Below, piece after piece: positions 1 through 5,266 of a stretch of 5,266 nucleotides of DNA. The stretch's first letter is position 1, and each line of letters begins with the position of its first letter. Location: NCBI GenBank assembly GCA_003663695.1, contig QMUB01000107.1:1-5266 (forward strand), in the 5' to 3' direction. Made by a program: the position numbers and the translations under genes. The notes beneath the pieces were generated by a model that saw only the letters and a program-made list of their open reading frames with translations, made no database searches and was not told the origin of the DNA. This stretch comes from Thermococci archaeon (lineage in GTDB: Archaea > Methanobacteriota_B > Thermococci > Thermococcales > Thermococcaceae).

Positions 1-566
<566 letters not shown>

Positions 567-577
<11 letters not shown>

Positions 578-851
578 TTTTCCTACCTCCAGTTCCGAGA
601 TATTTGTCCACTATCTCCTCAATCTCCCGGGTTATGAAAGAGCCGCCCAAAAAGCGGTTCTCGGATGCATAGCCCATCAGACGCATTGCAAGTATTCGAT
701 TCGCTGTATAAACATCGAAGAGCTTGTAGTTCATTGAGGCTTCCTTTGCCGAGAGCATGGCGACTTCTCTCTTAAGCTCTTCCACGTCTCCTCCTTCCTG
801 AAGAAACTTCAGAGCCTTTTTAAAATATTCGTCATCCTCCTTCACTTTCAC
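567..851 (-). CDS. Unknown small protein (94 aa) upstream of crcB
   Basis: A 94-aa soluble protein whose family I do not recognise. The first 35 residues are charged and helical (EDDEYFKKALKFLQEGGDVE). The middle (residues 36-58, KEASMNYKLFDVYTANRILA and on) is more hydrophobic and looks like a packed helix. A glycine-containing turn (FLGGSF, 67-72) precedes a final helix ending in GTGGRKNER. There is no signal peptide or metal motif. The start is GTG at 851-849, directly after an in-frame TGA at 854-852, so the gene cannot extend further upstream; a second GTG at 845-843 is an alternative. It overlaps the preceding 57-aa gene by 20 nt and crcB by 11 nt, so it is translationally linked to both. 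The coding call rests on the open frame, the overlap pattern and protein-like composition. Confidence 0.72.
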
Positions 852-1005
852 TCACCATCAATCGTCTGTTTTCTTCCCTCAATTTTTCAATGGTAGCTAA
901 GAGCATTTCCTGATCTTTTAAAGCCTGCCCATACTTTGCTTCCATAATTGAAATCCTTTTTAAGAGCTCATCTCTCAACCTGAGAAGTTCCGCAACTTCC
1001 TCCAT
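832..1005 (-). CDS. Small helical/coiled-coil protein (57 aa)
   Basis: A short open frame of 57 aa starting MEEVAELLRLRDELLKRISI and ending MVSESEGG. Hydrophobic residues recur with heptad-like spacing through about residues 4-50 (ELLRLRDELLKRI, then MLLATIEKLREENRRLM), which predicts one long amphipathic helix or coiled coil. The ATG at 1005-1003 follows a GTGAGGGT ribosome binding site and lies 4 nt after the stop codon of the preceding frame (1012-1010). Its 3' end overlaps the start of the 94-aa gene by 20 nt. I recognise no family. It may pair with the other coiled-coil products of this operon, which is inference only. Confidence comes from position, ribosome binding site and composition. 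Confidence 0.65.
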   Translation of the reverse strand: MEEVAELLRLRDELLKRISIMEAKYGQALKDQEMLLATIEKLREENRRLMVSESEGG

Positions 1006-1009
1006 ACCC

Positions 1010-1117
1010 TCACATCCTCATGTAGTAGTGTATAAGCTCTTCAATCTTCGAGTAGTCTCTCTCCCCCTTGTTGAGCATCTTCCTAAGACGTTTATTCTCC
1101 GCTATCAGTCCGTCGCG
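1010..1117 (-). pseudogene. Probable frameshifted C-terminal part of the 1404-1105 gene
   Basis: After the TGA at 1107-1105 ends the upstream frame, coding character continues in the -1 frame: 35 codons reading RDGLIAENKRLRKMLNKGER and on to HYYMRM, with a stop at 1012-1010. The frame has no good start at its 5' end; it opens at a TAA just upstream, and the only ATG (1078-1076) would give 22 aa. Adding one base near 1118 (CTCGCG to CTCCGCG) would join it to the upstream protein as ...ARDNQNL-RDGLIAENKRLRKML, a continuous charged helix, giving about 131 aa. The stop then sits 4 nt before the next ATG, as expected for this compact operon. It could be a real mutation, a sequencing error, programmed frameshifting or a separate tiny gene; I favour a frameshift or sequencing error. 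Confidence 0.6.
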
Positions 1118-1404
1118 AGGTTCTGGTTATCCCTTGCGATCCCAAAGGCGGAGAACTTAAGGGGAGCCCAGCTCCCTTCGATTTTGTAAAGTTCATGTTC
1201 AAGCCTCTTTATCTCACCAACGAGCATATCAACATCCAGATTCTCCCTCTTCGTAAGAAAATCACCCTTTATGAGTATCTTGAGGGTTTCATCCACCCTG
1301 AAATCATATTTGGATCCGGCTAGCTCAATCCTTCTGAAAGCTTCATCATCGATTTTGAAGACAACCTTTCTCCATCCCCTCTTAGGTCTCACAATTATCC
1401 TCAT
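1105..1404 (-). CDS. Unknown protein (99 aa), probably truncated by a frameshift
   Basis: A 99-aa product starting MRIIVRPKRGWRKVVFKIDD. The first 50 residues look like a small beta-rich domain with alternating hydrophobics (RKVVFKIDDEAFRRIELAGS, then DFRVDETLKILIKGDFL). The rest is helical and charged (GEIKRLEHELYKIEG, residues 63-77). I recognise no family. The ATG at 1404-1402 is preferred over the upstream in-frame codon at 1449 because it has a GAGGAG ribosome binding site a few bases ahead. This choice also cuts the overlap with the upstream coiled-coil gene from 68 to 23 nt. The C-terminus ends oddly (NQNLATD) at a TGA, while a good -1 continuation runs to 1010, so this reading is probably incomplete. 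It sits in the middle of the riboswitch operon, between coiled-coil genes. Confidence 0.7.
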   Translation of the reverse strand: MRIIVRPKRGWRKVVFKIDDEAFRRIELAGSKYDFRVDETLKILIKGDFLTKRENLDVDMLVGEIKRLEHELYKIEGSWAPLKFSAFGIARDNQNLATD

Positions 1405-1708
1405 TTCTCCTCGCCTGTAATTCTTTTCTAAACTTCCTGTTCTCCTCACTTATCGCCTTTCTCATCTGCTTTAGGAGCTCCCTATCCCTTTTAGCTCTCT
1501 CGCTGAACTCTATGAGCTCTTCATAATATCTCTTTATCTCCTCAATCTTTTTCTCCAACCGCCGCTTCTTCTCAAGCAGCATTTTCATCTGGAGTACTTC
1601 TAGGGTCTCCTCAAGCTCCTCAATCCTCTCAAAATTTTTTTGGACTTCCCTCTTTCTTTCTCTGATTTTCCGAAATTCCTCGTTTTCAACCCAGAGTTCA
1701 ATCTCCAA
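1382..1708 (-). CDS. Highly charged coiled-coil protein (about 108 aa)
   Basis: From the TTG at 1708-1706 the product is about 108 aa, starting MEIELWVENEEFRKIRERKR. Nearly all of it is Glu/Lys/Arg-rich with Leu/Ile/Met at heptad-like spacing (RIEELEETLEVLQMKMLLEK, then LEKKIEEIKRYYEELIEF), a strong prediction of a long soluble coiled coil. It has no membrane segment and I recognise no catalytic motif or family. TTG is chosen because GGTGGGA precedes it at ribosome-binding distance and it overlaps the DUF6062 stop by only 11 nt, as at the next junction leading to crcB. An ATG at 1771 would add 21 residues of glycine-rich sequence lying wholly inside the DUF6062 gene; a GTG at 1717 is another option. 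The function is unknown; a scaffold or partner of neighbouring products is inferred. Confidence 0.72.
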   Translation of the reverse strand: MEIELWVENEEFRKIRERKREVQKNFERIEELEETLEVLQMKMLLEKKRRLEKKIEEIKRYYEELIEFSERAKRDRELLKQMRKAISEENRKFRKELQARRNEDNCET

Positions 1709-2399
1709 AAATCCCACCCCTAAAGAGCCTTCTCCTCTCTTCCCTGCACATTTTCTGGAGGTTTGTTCCAATTAAACTGCCCCTCAGAGCATATATTGCC
1801 AAAATAGGTGATCCCGCTTCCCTGCTGGTGGGAGCTTCTTTTGAGCGGTAGTCAAATTTTGAGATGAACTTCTCAAGCCCCTCATCGATTGATTCGAGCT
1901 TTTTAATCTGCACTTCTTTTAGCTTCTCCGCTTTTGGAAGATCTCGTTCCCTCAGATAGTTATAGAGCATCTCAAAATGTCTTTTGCAGAAGATTGAGCT
2001 GGAGTTTTTATAAACTTCAAAAAGCTCATCGAACCGGGTGGCAATGGATTCTATTGTGTTCCTCTCTTTTTCCCTGCTCAACAGACATAGAGGACACTCC
2101 TCTTCCCCTGCATCTCCTTTCTTCAGGGATGTGATATAATGGGAGAGAACCCTCTCATAGAGCATACTGACTCCAAGAGCACCATAGAGGGGGTTTGCAT
2201 ATGCTATTTCCTTGAGCTTCCATGCGTGGTACGTGCAGAGCCCCATGCTCTTTTTAAAGCTCCTGTCCACCTCGGGATCGAGCACATGCTCATAGAGAAT
2301 TTCTCCTATCACATTGTTCTCATGCTTTTCCAGAATCCTGCATACCGGGCACACCCCTTCCTCAATGGCTTCCTTTAGGTATATCCCTATTAAATCCAT
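1698..2399 (-). CDS. DUF6062 family protein with two CxxC/CxxH modules
   Basis: A 233-aa cytoplasmic protein that fits the DUF6062 family, which has no established function. It has two similar halves. In the first, C17-P-V-C20 is followed 34 residues later by GLC55-TYH58; in the second, C102-P-L-C105 is followed 32 residues later by C138-KRH141. Each set of three Cys and one His is a typical zinc- or iron-binding arrangement, so two metal sites are inferred. The surrounding sequence is helical, and the last 80 residues are charged without further Cys pairs. The ATG at 2399-2397 puts the family-like MDLIGIYLKEAIEEGVCPVC at the N-terminus; a TTG at 2414 would add five residues. The weak ribosome binding site is GGGGGTTT. 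It starts 23 nt after the prenyltransferase-like gene and overlaps the coiled-coil gene by 11 nt, so it belongs to the same transcript. Confidence 0.82.
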   Translation of the reverse strand: MDLIGIYLKEAIEEGVCPVCRILEKHENNVIGEILYEHVLDPEVDRSFKKSMGLCTYHAWKLKEIAYANPLYGALGVSMLYERVLSHYITSLKKGDAGEEECPLCLLSREKERNTIESIATRFDELFEVYKNSSSIFCKRHFEMLYNYLRERDLPKAEKLKEVQIKKLESIDEGLEKFISKFDYRSKEAPTSREAGSPILAIYALRGSLIGTNLQKMCREERRRLFRGGIFGD

Positions 2400-2422
2400 G
2401 ATAAACCCCCGCAAAAATGAAA

Positions 2423-3277
2423 TTAGAACTCCAAGAGCTCACTTAATGCCTTCAGCGCTCTGTAGGTGTTCTGGAAGTTCGAGATTCCCATCTCAATGGA
2501 TCTCCTGAACCCCCCGTTGGGGTTCTGAAGCGTCCGTATAAAGTTTATATGTGCCTTTATGTAAAGAGGTTTCTCCCGTATGACACGCATCCCCCTGATG
2601 GCATAGAACGTAGGCTCCAGATATGGCGGAAGGGAATAGGGAACCTCTGTAAAGCCTCCATACACCTCGCACTTTTTGAAATGGGGGGTCTTTAAGGCAT
2701 CATATCCAAGGGCCCTCAATGAGAACAGAGCCTGATATGTCATGGTGGTTGTGGGCTGTTTAAGCCCGAACCCATGTCCTTTTTTAAAGCTCATTATGAA
2801 GCTGCTGACCTTTTCCCTAGCCTCCTCATCAAGTTCGTAGCCTATGGAATTAAATGCCCTTAGAACCCAGTAGGTGGCTTCTAAAGGTGTTGATGTTCCG
2901 AATTCCTCACTTCCACCAAGACCAACGGCAAATTTTCCATTCAGCGGGTCATACTTCTCTGAAAATAGCTCGATTTTTTCAAGGGCTAAATCCTTCGCCC
3001 CCAGAATCCCAAGGGCTTCCATACCCATCGCCAGTGCCACGGCAGCCTGCTGGGGTTTTAAAGAATCATAGAGGAATTCAATTGTCTTCTCCTTCTCCGG
3101 AACTTCCATTCCGAGGAGATCATAAATCCTGACGGCATAATAAGTGTCGTTTATGTTTGTTTCATCCAAAACCGAGACAAAGCAGTATCCTCCATCCTCA
3201 TGACGGCGCTCCTCTAGGTACCTCAAAAGGGCATCCATGTTAATGTACTTTCTCAAATCATAGAGCTTCGAGCCCAT
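2423..3277 (-). CDS. Prenyltransferase-repeat (alpha/alpha-barrel) protein, first gene of the fluoride operon
   Basis: A 284-aa soluble protein made of degenerate repeats of the prenyltransferase/squalene-cyclase type, each with a Gly-Phe turn followed by a helix: EDGGYCF (27-33), GKFAVGLGG (114-122) with TPLEATYWVLRAF, GHGFGL (167-172) with TTMTYQALFSLRALG, YGGFTE (206-211) with YLEPTFYAIRGM, and NPNGGFRR (252-259) with NFQNTYRALKAL. This predicts an alpha/alpha barrel like the beta subunit of protein prenyltransferases. I do not see the Asp-x-Cys zinc motif of protein prenyltransferases nor the DxDD/DCTA motifs of terpene cyclases, so enzyme activity is uncertain. The ATG at 3277-3275 is chosen because GGAGGTG (3289-3283) lies 5 nt ahead; the GTG at 3283 overlaps that site. 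It is the first gene after the fluoride riboswitch and the one most directly controlled by it. Confidence 0.8.
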   Translation of the reverse strand: MGSKLYDLRKYINMDALLRYLEERRHEDGGYCFVSVLDETNINDTYYAVRIYDLLGMEVPEKEKTIEFLYDSLKPQQAAVALAMGMEALGILGAKDLALEKIELFSEKYDPLNGKFAVGLGGSEEFGTSTPLEATYWVLRAFNSIGYELDEEAREKVSSFIMSFKKGHGFGLKQPTTTMTYQALFSLRALGYDALKTPHFKKCEVYGGFTEVPYSLPPYLEPTFYAIRGMRVIREKPLYIKAHINFIRTLQNPNGGFRRSIEMGISNFQNTYRALKALSELLEF

Positions 3278-3282
3278 TTTCA

Positions 3283-3289
3283 CACCTCC
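3283..3289 (-). promoter_or_regulatory. Ribosome binding site of the first operon gene
   Basis: The minus-strand GGAGGTG is a near-perfect Shine-Dalgarno sequence 5 nt before the ATG at 3277. It decides the start over the overlapping in-frame GTG at 3283. It lies 2 nt after the 11-bp hairpin of the leader, and part of it (AGGTGT, 3287-3282) can also pair with ACGCCT at 3334-3329 in the riboswitch, which makes it a likely target of the switch. Confidence 0.85.
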
Positions 3290-3291
3290 AA

Positions 3292-3331
3292 CCTATTCTT
3301 CCAACCTTCTGCTTATTGGCGAAAGAATAGG
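3292..3331 (-). promoter_or_regulatory. Leader hairpin, likely expression platform of the riboswitch
   Basis: The minus strand at 3331-3321 (CCTATTCTTTC) pairs with 3302-3292 (GGAAGAATAGG) to form an 11-bp stem with one G-U pair and an 18-nt loop. The two bases at 3331-3330 are also the last two of the riboswitch pseudoknot strand (3335-3330), so full hairpin and full pseudoknot compete. The stem ends 2 nt before the GGAGGTG ribosome binding site and has no following U-tract, which suggests translational control rather than a classic terminator. The pairing is seen directly; the switching role is inferred. Confidence 0.6.
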
Positions 3332-3386
3332 CGTCATTAGCCTTTTCGGCGGTTCGGACTCGAAGCCCCGGCGGACGCCATCGCCC
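3326..3386 (-). promoter_or_regulatory. Fluoride riboswitch (crcB motif) aptamer
   Basis: The minus strand carries the conserved parts of the fluoride aptamer in order. The opening GGGCGATG leads to stem P1, GGCG (3385-3382) with CGCC (3373-3370). The loop GGCGTC (3379-3374) is perfectly complementary to GACGCC (3335-3330), which gives the defining pseudoknot. A short stem GCC-GAAAA-GGC (3350-3340) is followed by TAATG and the pseudoknot strand ending CCTA. The order matches the Thermotoga petrophila fluoride riboswitch (GGGCGAUG ... UGAAAAGGGCUGAUG) as I recall it. Between P1 and the GAAAA hairpin is an extra small hairpin (GGGCT-TCG-AGTCC, 3368-3356). The presence of crcB in the same operon supports the call. 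Fluoride binding normally turns expression on. Its 5' end falls about where the promoter predicts transcription to begin. Confidence 0.88.
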
Positions 3387-3400
3387 AAATCTTCTACACC

Positions 3401-3416
3401 AAAACCATTTAAAAAG
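3401..3416 (+). promoter_or_regulatory. BRE/TATA promoter of the DUF192 gene
   Basis: The plus strand AAAACCATTTAAAAAG has an A-rich BRE-like start and a TTTAAAAA TATA box at 3408-3415. Transcription is expected near 3437-3439, leaving a 5' leader of about 20 nt before the ATG at 3460. The TATA bases are shared with the minus-strand promoter, so the two transcription complexes probably compete. Confidence 0.55.
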
Positions 3417-3421
3417 CTTTA
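3408..3421 (-). promoter_or_regulatory. BRE/TATA promoter of the fluoride operon
   Basis: The minus strand reads ATAAAGCTTTTTAAAT across this region: an A-rich BRE followed by a TTTTTAAA TATA box centred near 3412, close to the Pyrococcus/Thermococcus pattern. Transcription would begin about 25 nt downstream, near 3386-3388, at the first base of the riboswitch. This gives a leader of about 110 nt. The same AT block can serve the divergent DUF192 gene. Confidence 0.65.
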
Positions 3422-3459
3422 TGCACAAGTTTTATCAGTAATGAATGGGATGATGGCGC

Positions 3460-3927
3460 ATGCTTATAAATGAAACCAAAGATAAAGTGTGGCACGGAAG
3501 GGTTAAAGTCGCGGACACGTTTTTTAAGCGTTTTAAAGGGCTCATGCTCAAATCCAGAATAGACTACGCCCTAGTTTTTATTCTGCCCGGTGAAGCGAGG
3601 ATAAACGCCACAATCCACATGTTCTTCATGCTTCAGAGCATAGACATACTGTTCCTCGACCGCAGCATGAGAATTGTGGATATTAAAGAAGCAAAACCAT
3701 GGCGTATCTACACACCAAAGAAGAGTGCCCGTTATGTTATTGAGACACCTCCGGGAGTTGCAAACCATTTAAATGCTGAGGAGGGGGATCTAATCCGATG
3801 GGTCATTGAGGATGAGAGAGGAAAAGCAATCCCCTCACCCATGAGTGCTCTCGATAAGCTAGGGGTTAATAATGTAAAGAGTTCTATAAGCTTGGCTGAG
3901 CCGAAGCCAAAGCTCAAGAAACCGTAG
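3460..3927 (+). CDS. DUF192 (UPF0127) family protein
   Basis: A 155-aa protein of the DUF192/UPF0127 family, a small beta-rich fold conserved in archaea and bacteria whose role is not established. Family marks are TFFKRFKGLM (residues 20-29), the central INATIHMFFMLQSIDILFLD (48-67), KEAKPWRIYTPKKSARYVIE (76-95) and the glycine turn PPGVANHLNAEEGD (97-110). The last 35 residues, from about IPSPMSALDKLG, are a lysine/proline-rich tail beyond the core domain. There is no signal peptide, so the protein is predicted cytoplasmic. The ATG at 3460 is the first possible start: an in-frame ATG at 3445 runs straight into a TGA. The ribosome binding site is poor (GGATGATGG). It is divergent from the fluoride operon and converges on the membrane-phosphatase gene with 8 nt between stops. 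Nothing ties it functionally to fluoride. Confidence 0.9.
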   Translation: MLINETKDKVWHGRVKVADTFFKRFKGLMLKSRIDYALVFILPGEARINATIHMFFMLQSIDILFLDRSMRIVDIKEAKPWRIYTPKKSARYVIETPPGVANHLNAEEGDLIRWVIEDERGKAIPSPMSALDKLGVNNVKSSISLAEPKPKLKKP

Positions 3928-3935
3928 ATAAAAGA

Positions 3936-5266
3936 TCAAGGGAGTTCAAAGACAACCTCCATAGGATAGTGGTCGGAGATATCGGTTTTTATAACTTCCA
4001 TCGACTTAACTTTTAATGATGAATCCTTCAAGAGGAAAATGTAGTCGTCCCTCTCCTTCCATTTCCCCCAGTGCCAGGTGAATTCCGGAGCGATGGGGAA
4101 AGTGTCACTGTAGTATTTTTCAATGAGTCCGATGGATGCCTCTTCGGTGGAAGGTGCATTGAAGTCTCCGAGGAGTATCTCTGCCTTCGGCTCCTTCAAA
4201 GAAAACTTTAAGAGTTCCTCAGCCTGCATTGCTCTTTCTTCTTCATTCAGCCCCATATGGACATTGACAATTGTTAACTCCCTCCCAATATCCAGAGATA
4301 CCTTCATCGCCGGTCTTGTCTGTCCTATACTCCCCAAATTTATTCCTCCGATGTAATGGATGGGGTATTTTGAAAAAACGGCTATTCCATAAGTTCCCTC
4401 AACGGTAGGCTTGTATTCATACGTCATTCCCGTACGAGAGGAAATTAAAAGAGGTAAGTCTTGGTATGCATTATGAATGGAACCACCTATGACTTCTTGA
4501 GATGCAATAACATCCGGGCTTTTTGATTCAATCAATTTAACGAGCTCCCTTCCGTTAAAGTGCCCATGAGGATCAAAACCCATGTGAAGGTTATAGGTCC
4601 AGATTTTGAGATCACTGGAGGTAGCGGGAGAGGCATGGAATGCCACAAGCACAACTAGAGCTGAGATAAATAAGAAAGCAATGGGAGTAAGCGAGCTCCT
4701 CAAAATGTTTATGCTTCTATCTTCAGATCCCTTAATAGTTAGCAAAGAATACAAAAGTGCGGTCAGTATTATAAGAACCTCAAGGTTGTTCTCCATGAAA
4801 GGAAGCCCTATATCCCTGCCAACATAAGCACCAACAGCAAGCACTGATACTATGACAAAATAAAGTGTCCCCAGGGTGAACTCAGATATTCTACCTTCAA
4901 GCTTGCCCCTTGGGAGCATAGCCACGCTAATGCCTGCCAAAACGGCGAGAAAGATTACTCCAAGCCAGTTTTGAAGGTACACACCTATGGAAAGGAGAAT
5001 ACCAGCAATCGCTAGAATTCGAATATCTATGGACAGGCTGATAAATAGGGTTAGATAAAAAAGGAGACCCAAAGCTATGCTCATTACAACGAATTCTCGA
5101 AGATAATACACATTAATTCCAGAGTATCGGAGGAGTGCATTTGGATAAGCGAGTCCAAGTTCCATAAGCATTAAAAACGTGTAGAGTCTGAAAGAGGGAG
5201 TTTTTAACTTTCCATTCATCCCAAAAAGGAGATATGCTCCGATGAACAATATCATAGCAAGCAAAA
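3936..5266 (-). CDS. Membrane protein with C-terminal endonuclease/exonuclease/phosphatase domain, N-terminus beyond window
   Basis: At least 442 residues are visible; the frame is open to the right edge, so the true start may lie outside. The first 210 residues are strongly hydrophobic, with about seven membrane segments (near 1-15, 26-45, 55-75, 82-98, 100-116, 130-148 and 191-210). The remainder is an endonuclease/exonuclease/phosphatase (EEP) domain of the DNase I-like superfamily with a full set of catalytic motifs: TYNLHMG with N225, DVIASQE with E257 (metal ligand), GIAVFSKYPI (293-302), VNVH with H336, LLGDFNAP with D367 and N369, DDYIF (406-410), and SDH with D431-H432. An intact metal-dependent phosphodiesterase or phosphatase is expected, held at the membrane. 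The substrate is unknown; lipid or nucleotide phosphoesters are possible for this superfamily. Its stop is 8 nt from that of the convergent DUF192 gene, with no room for a separate terminator. Confidence 0.88.
   Translation of the reverse strand, partial: LLAMILFIGAYLLFGMNGKLKTPSFRLYTFLMLMELGLAYPNALLRYSGINVYYLREFVVMSIALGLLFYLTLFISLSIDIRILAIAGILLSIGVYLQNWLGVIFLAVLAGISVAMLPRGKLEGRISEFTLGTLYFVIVSVLAVGAYVGRDIGLPFMENNLEVLIILTALLYSLLTIKGSEDRSINILRSSLTPIAFLFISALVVLVAFHASPATSSDLKIWTYNLHMGFDPHGHFNGRELVKLIESKSPDVIASQEVIGGSIHNAYQDLPLLISSRTGMTYEYKPTVEGTYGIAVFSKYPIHYIGGINLGSIGQTRPAMKVSLDIGRELTIVNVHMGLNEEERAMQAEELLKFSLKEPKAEILLGDFNAPSTEEASIGLIEKYYSDTFPIAPEFTWHWGKWKERDDYIFLLKDSSLKVKSMEVIKTDISDHYPMEVVFELP

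Noticed and set aside
1634..1644. Plus-strand T-run as a possible terminator
   Set aside because: It falls inside the coiled-coil gene on the opposite strand, where it encodes lysine-rich sequence, and no gene on the plus strand ends there.
1709..1771. ATG at 1771 as start of the coiled-coil gene
   Set aside because: It would add 21 residues lying entirely inside the DUF6062 coding region, with no ribosome binding site and composition unlike the rest of the protein; TTG at 1708 fits better.
2854..3132. Plus-strand frames of 65-92 codons opposite the prenyltransferase-like gene
   Set aside because: They are proline/serine-rich, as expected for the reverse complement of the real gene, and have no promoter or ribosome binding site.
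3330..3379. Structured GC-rich block considered as a tRNA, terminator or C/D-box sRNA
   Set aside because: There is no cloverleaf or CCA-type acceptor, no U-tract and no C/D box pair at proper spacing; the pairing order matches the fluoride aptamer instead.
3571..3917. Minus-strand frames of 61-65 codons opposite the DUF192 gene
   Set aside because: They are antisense to a well-supported DUF192 protein and have no recognisable features.

Overview
The window looks like a chromosomal segment of a hyperthermophilic euryarchaeon of the Thermococcales (Thermococcus/Pyrococcus type). The clues are AAA-rich BRE plus TTTTTAAA-type TATA promoters, GGAGGTG ribosome binding sites, TTG/GTG starts, very tight gene packing, Lys/Glu-rich proteins, and DUF190/CrcB, DUF192 and DUF6062 proteins of the kind seen in that order. 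The genus is an inference from style; no rRNA or other marker is present.

Layout. Positions 1-3386 hold one tightly packed minus-strand transcription unit, read right to left. It starts at a promoter near 3408-3417, followed by a leader with a recognisable fluoride (crcB-motif) riboswitch at about 3326-3386 and an 11-bp hairpin next to the first ribosome binding site. Then come: a prenyltransferase-repeat-like protein (284 aa); a DUF6062 protein with two CxxC/CxxH metal-binding-type modules (233 aa); a highly charged coiled-coil protein (about 108 aa); a protein with an apparent -1 frameshift (99 aa, or about 131 aa if repaired); a 57-aa helical protein; a 94-aa unknown protein; the fluoride channel CrcB (124 aa); and a DUF190 protein cut off by the window start. 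Genes overlap or are separated by at most 23 nt, so one mRNA is likely.

Positions 3284-3459 are a divergent regulatory region. The same AT-rich block can act as a TATA box in both directions, firing leftwards into the riboswitch operon and rightwards into a DUF192 (UPF0127) gene at 3460-3927. Converging on the DUF192 gene, with 8 nt between the stop codons, is a minus-strand gene for a polytopic membrane protein with a C-terminal endonuclease/exonuclease/phosphatase domain (3936 to beyond the right edge).

Main point. The fluoride riboswitch is about 2.8 kb and six genes upstream of crcB. If it controls the whole transcript, the prenyltransferase-like protein, the DUF6062 protein and the small coiled-coil proteins form a fluoride-responsive set of unknown function together with CrcB and DUF190. 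This link is inferred from sequence layout and is not shown experimentally here.
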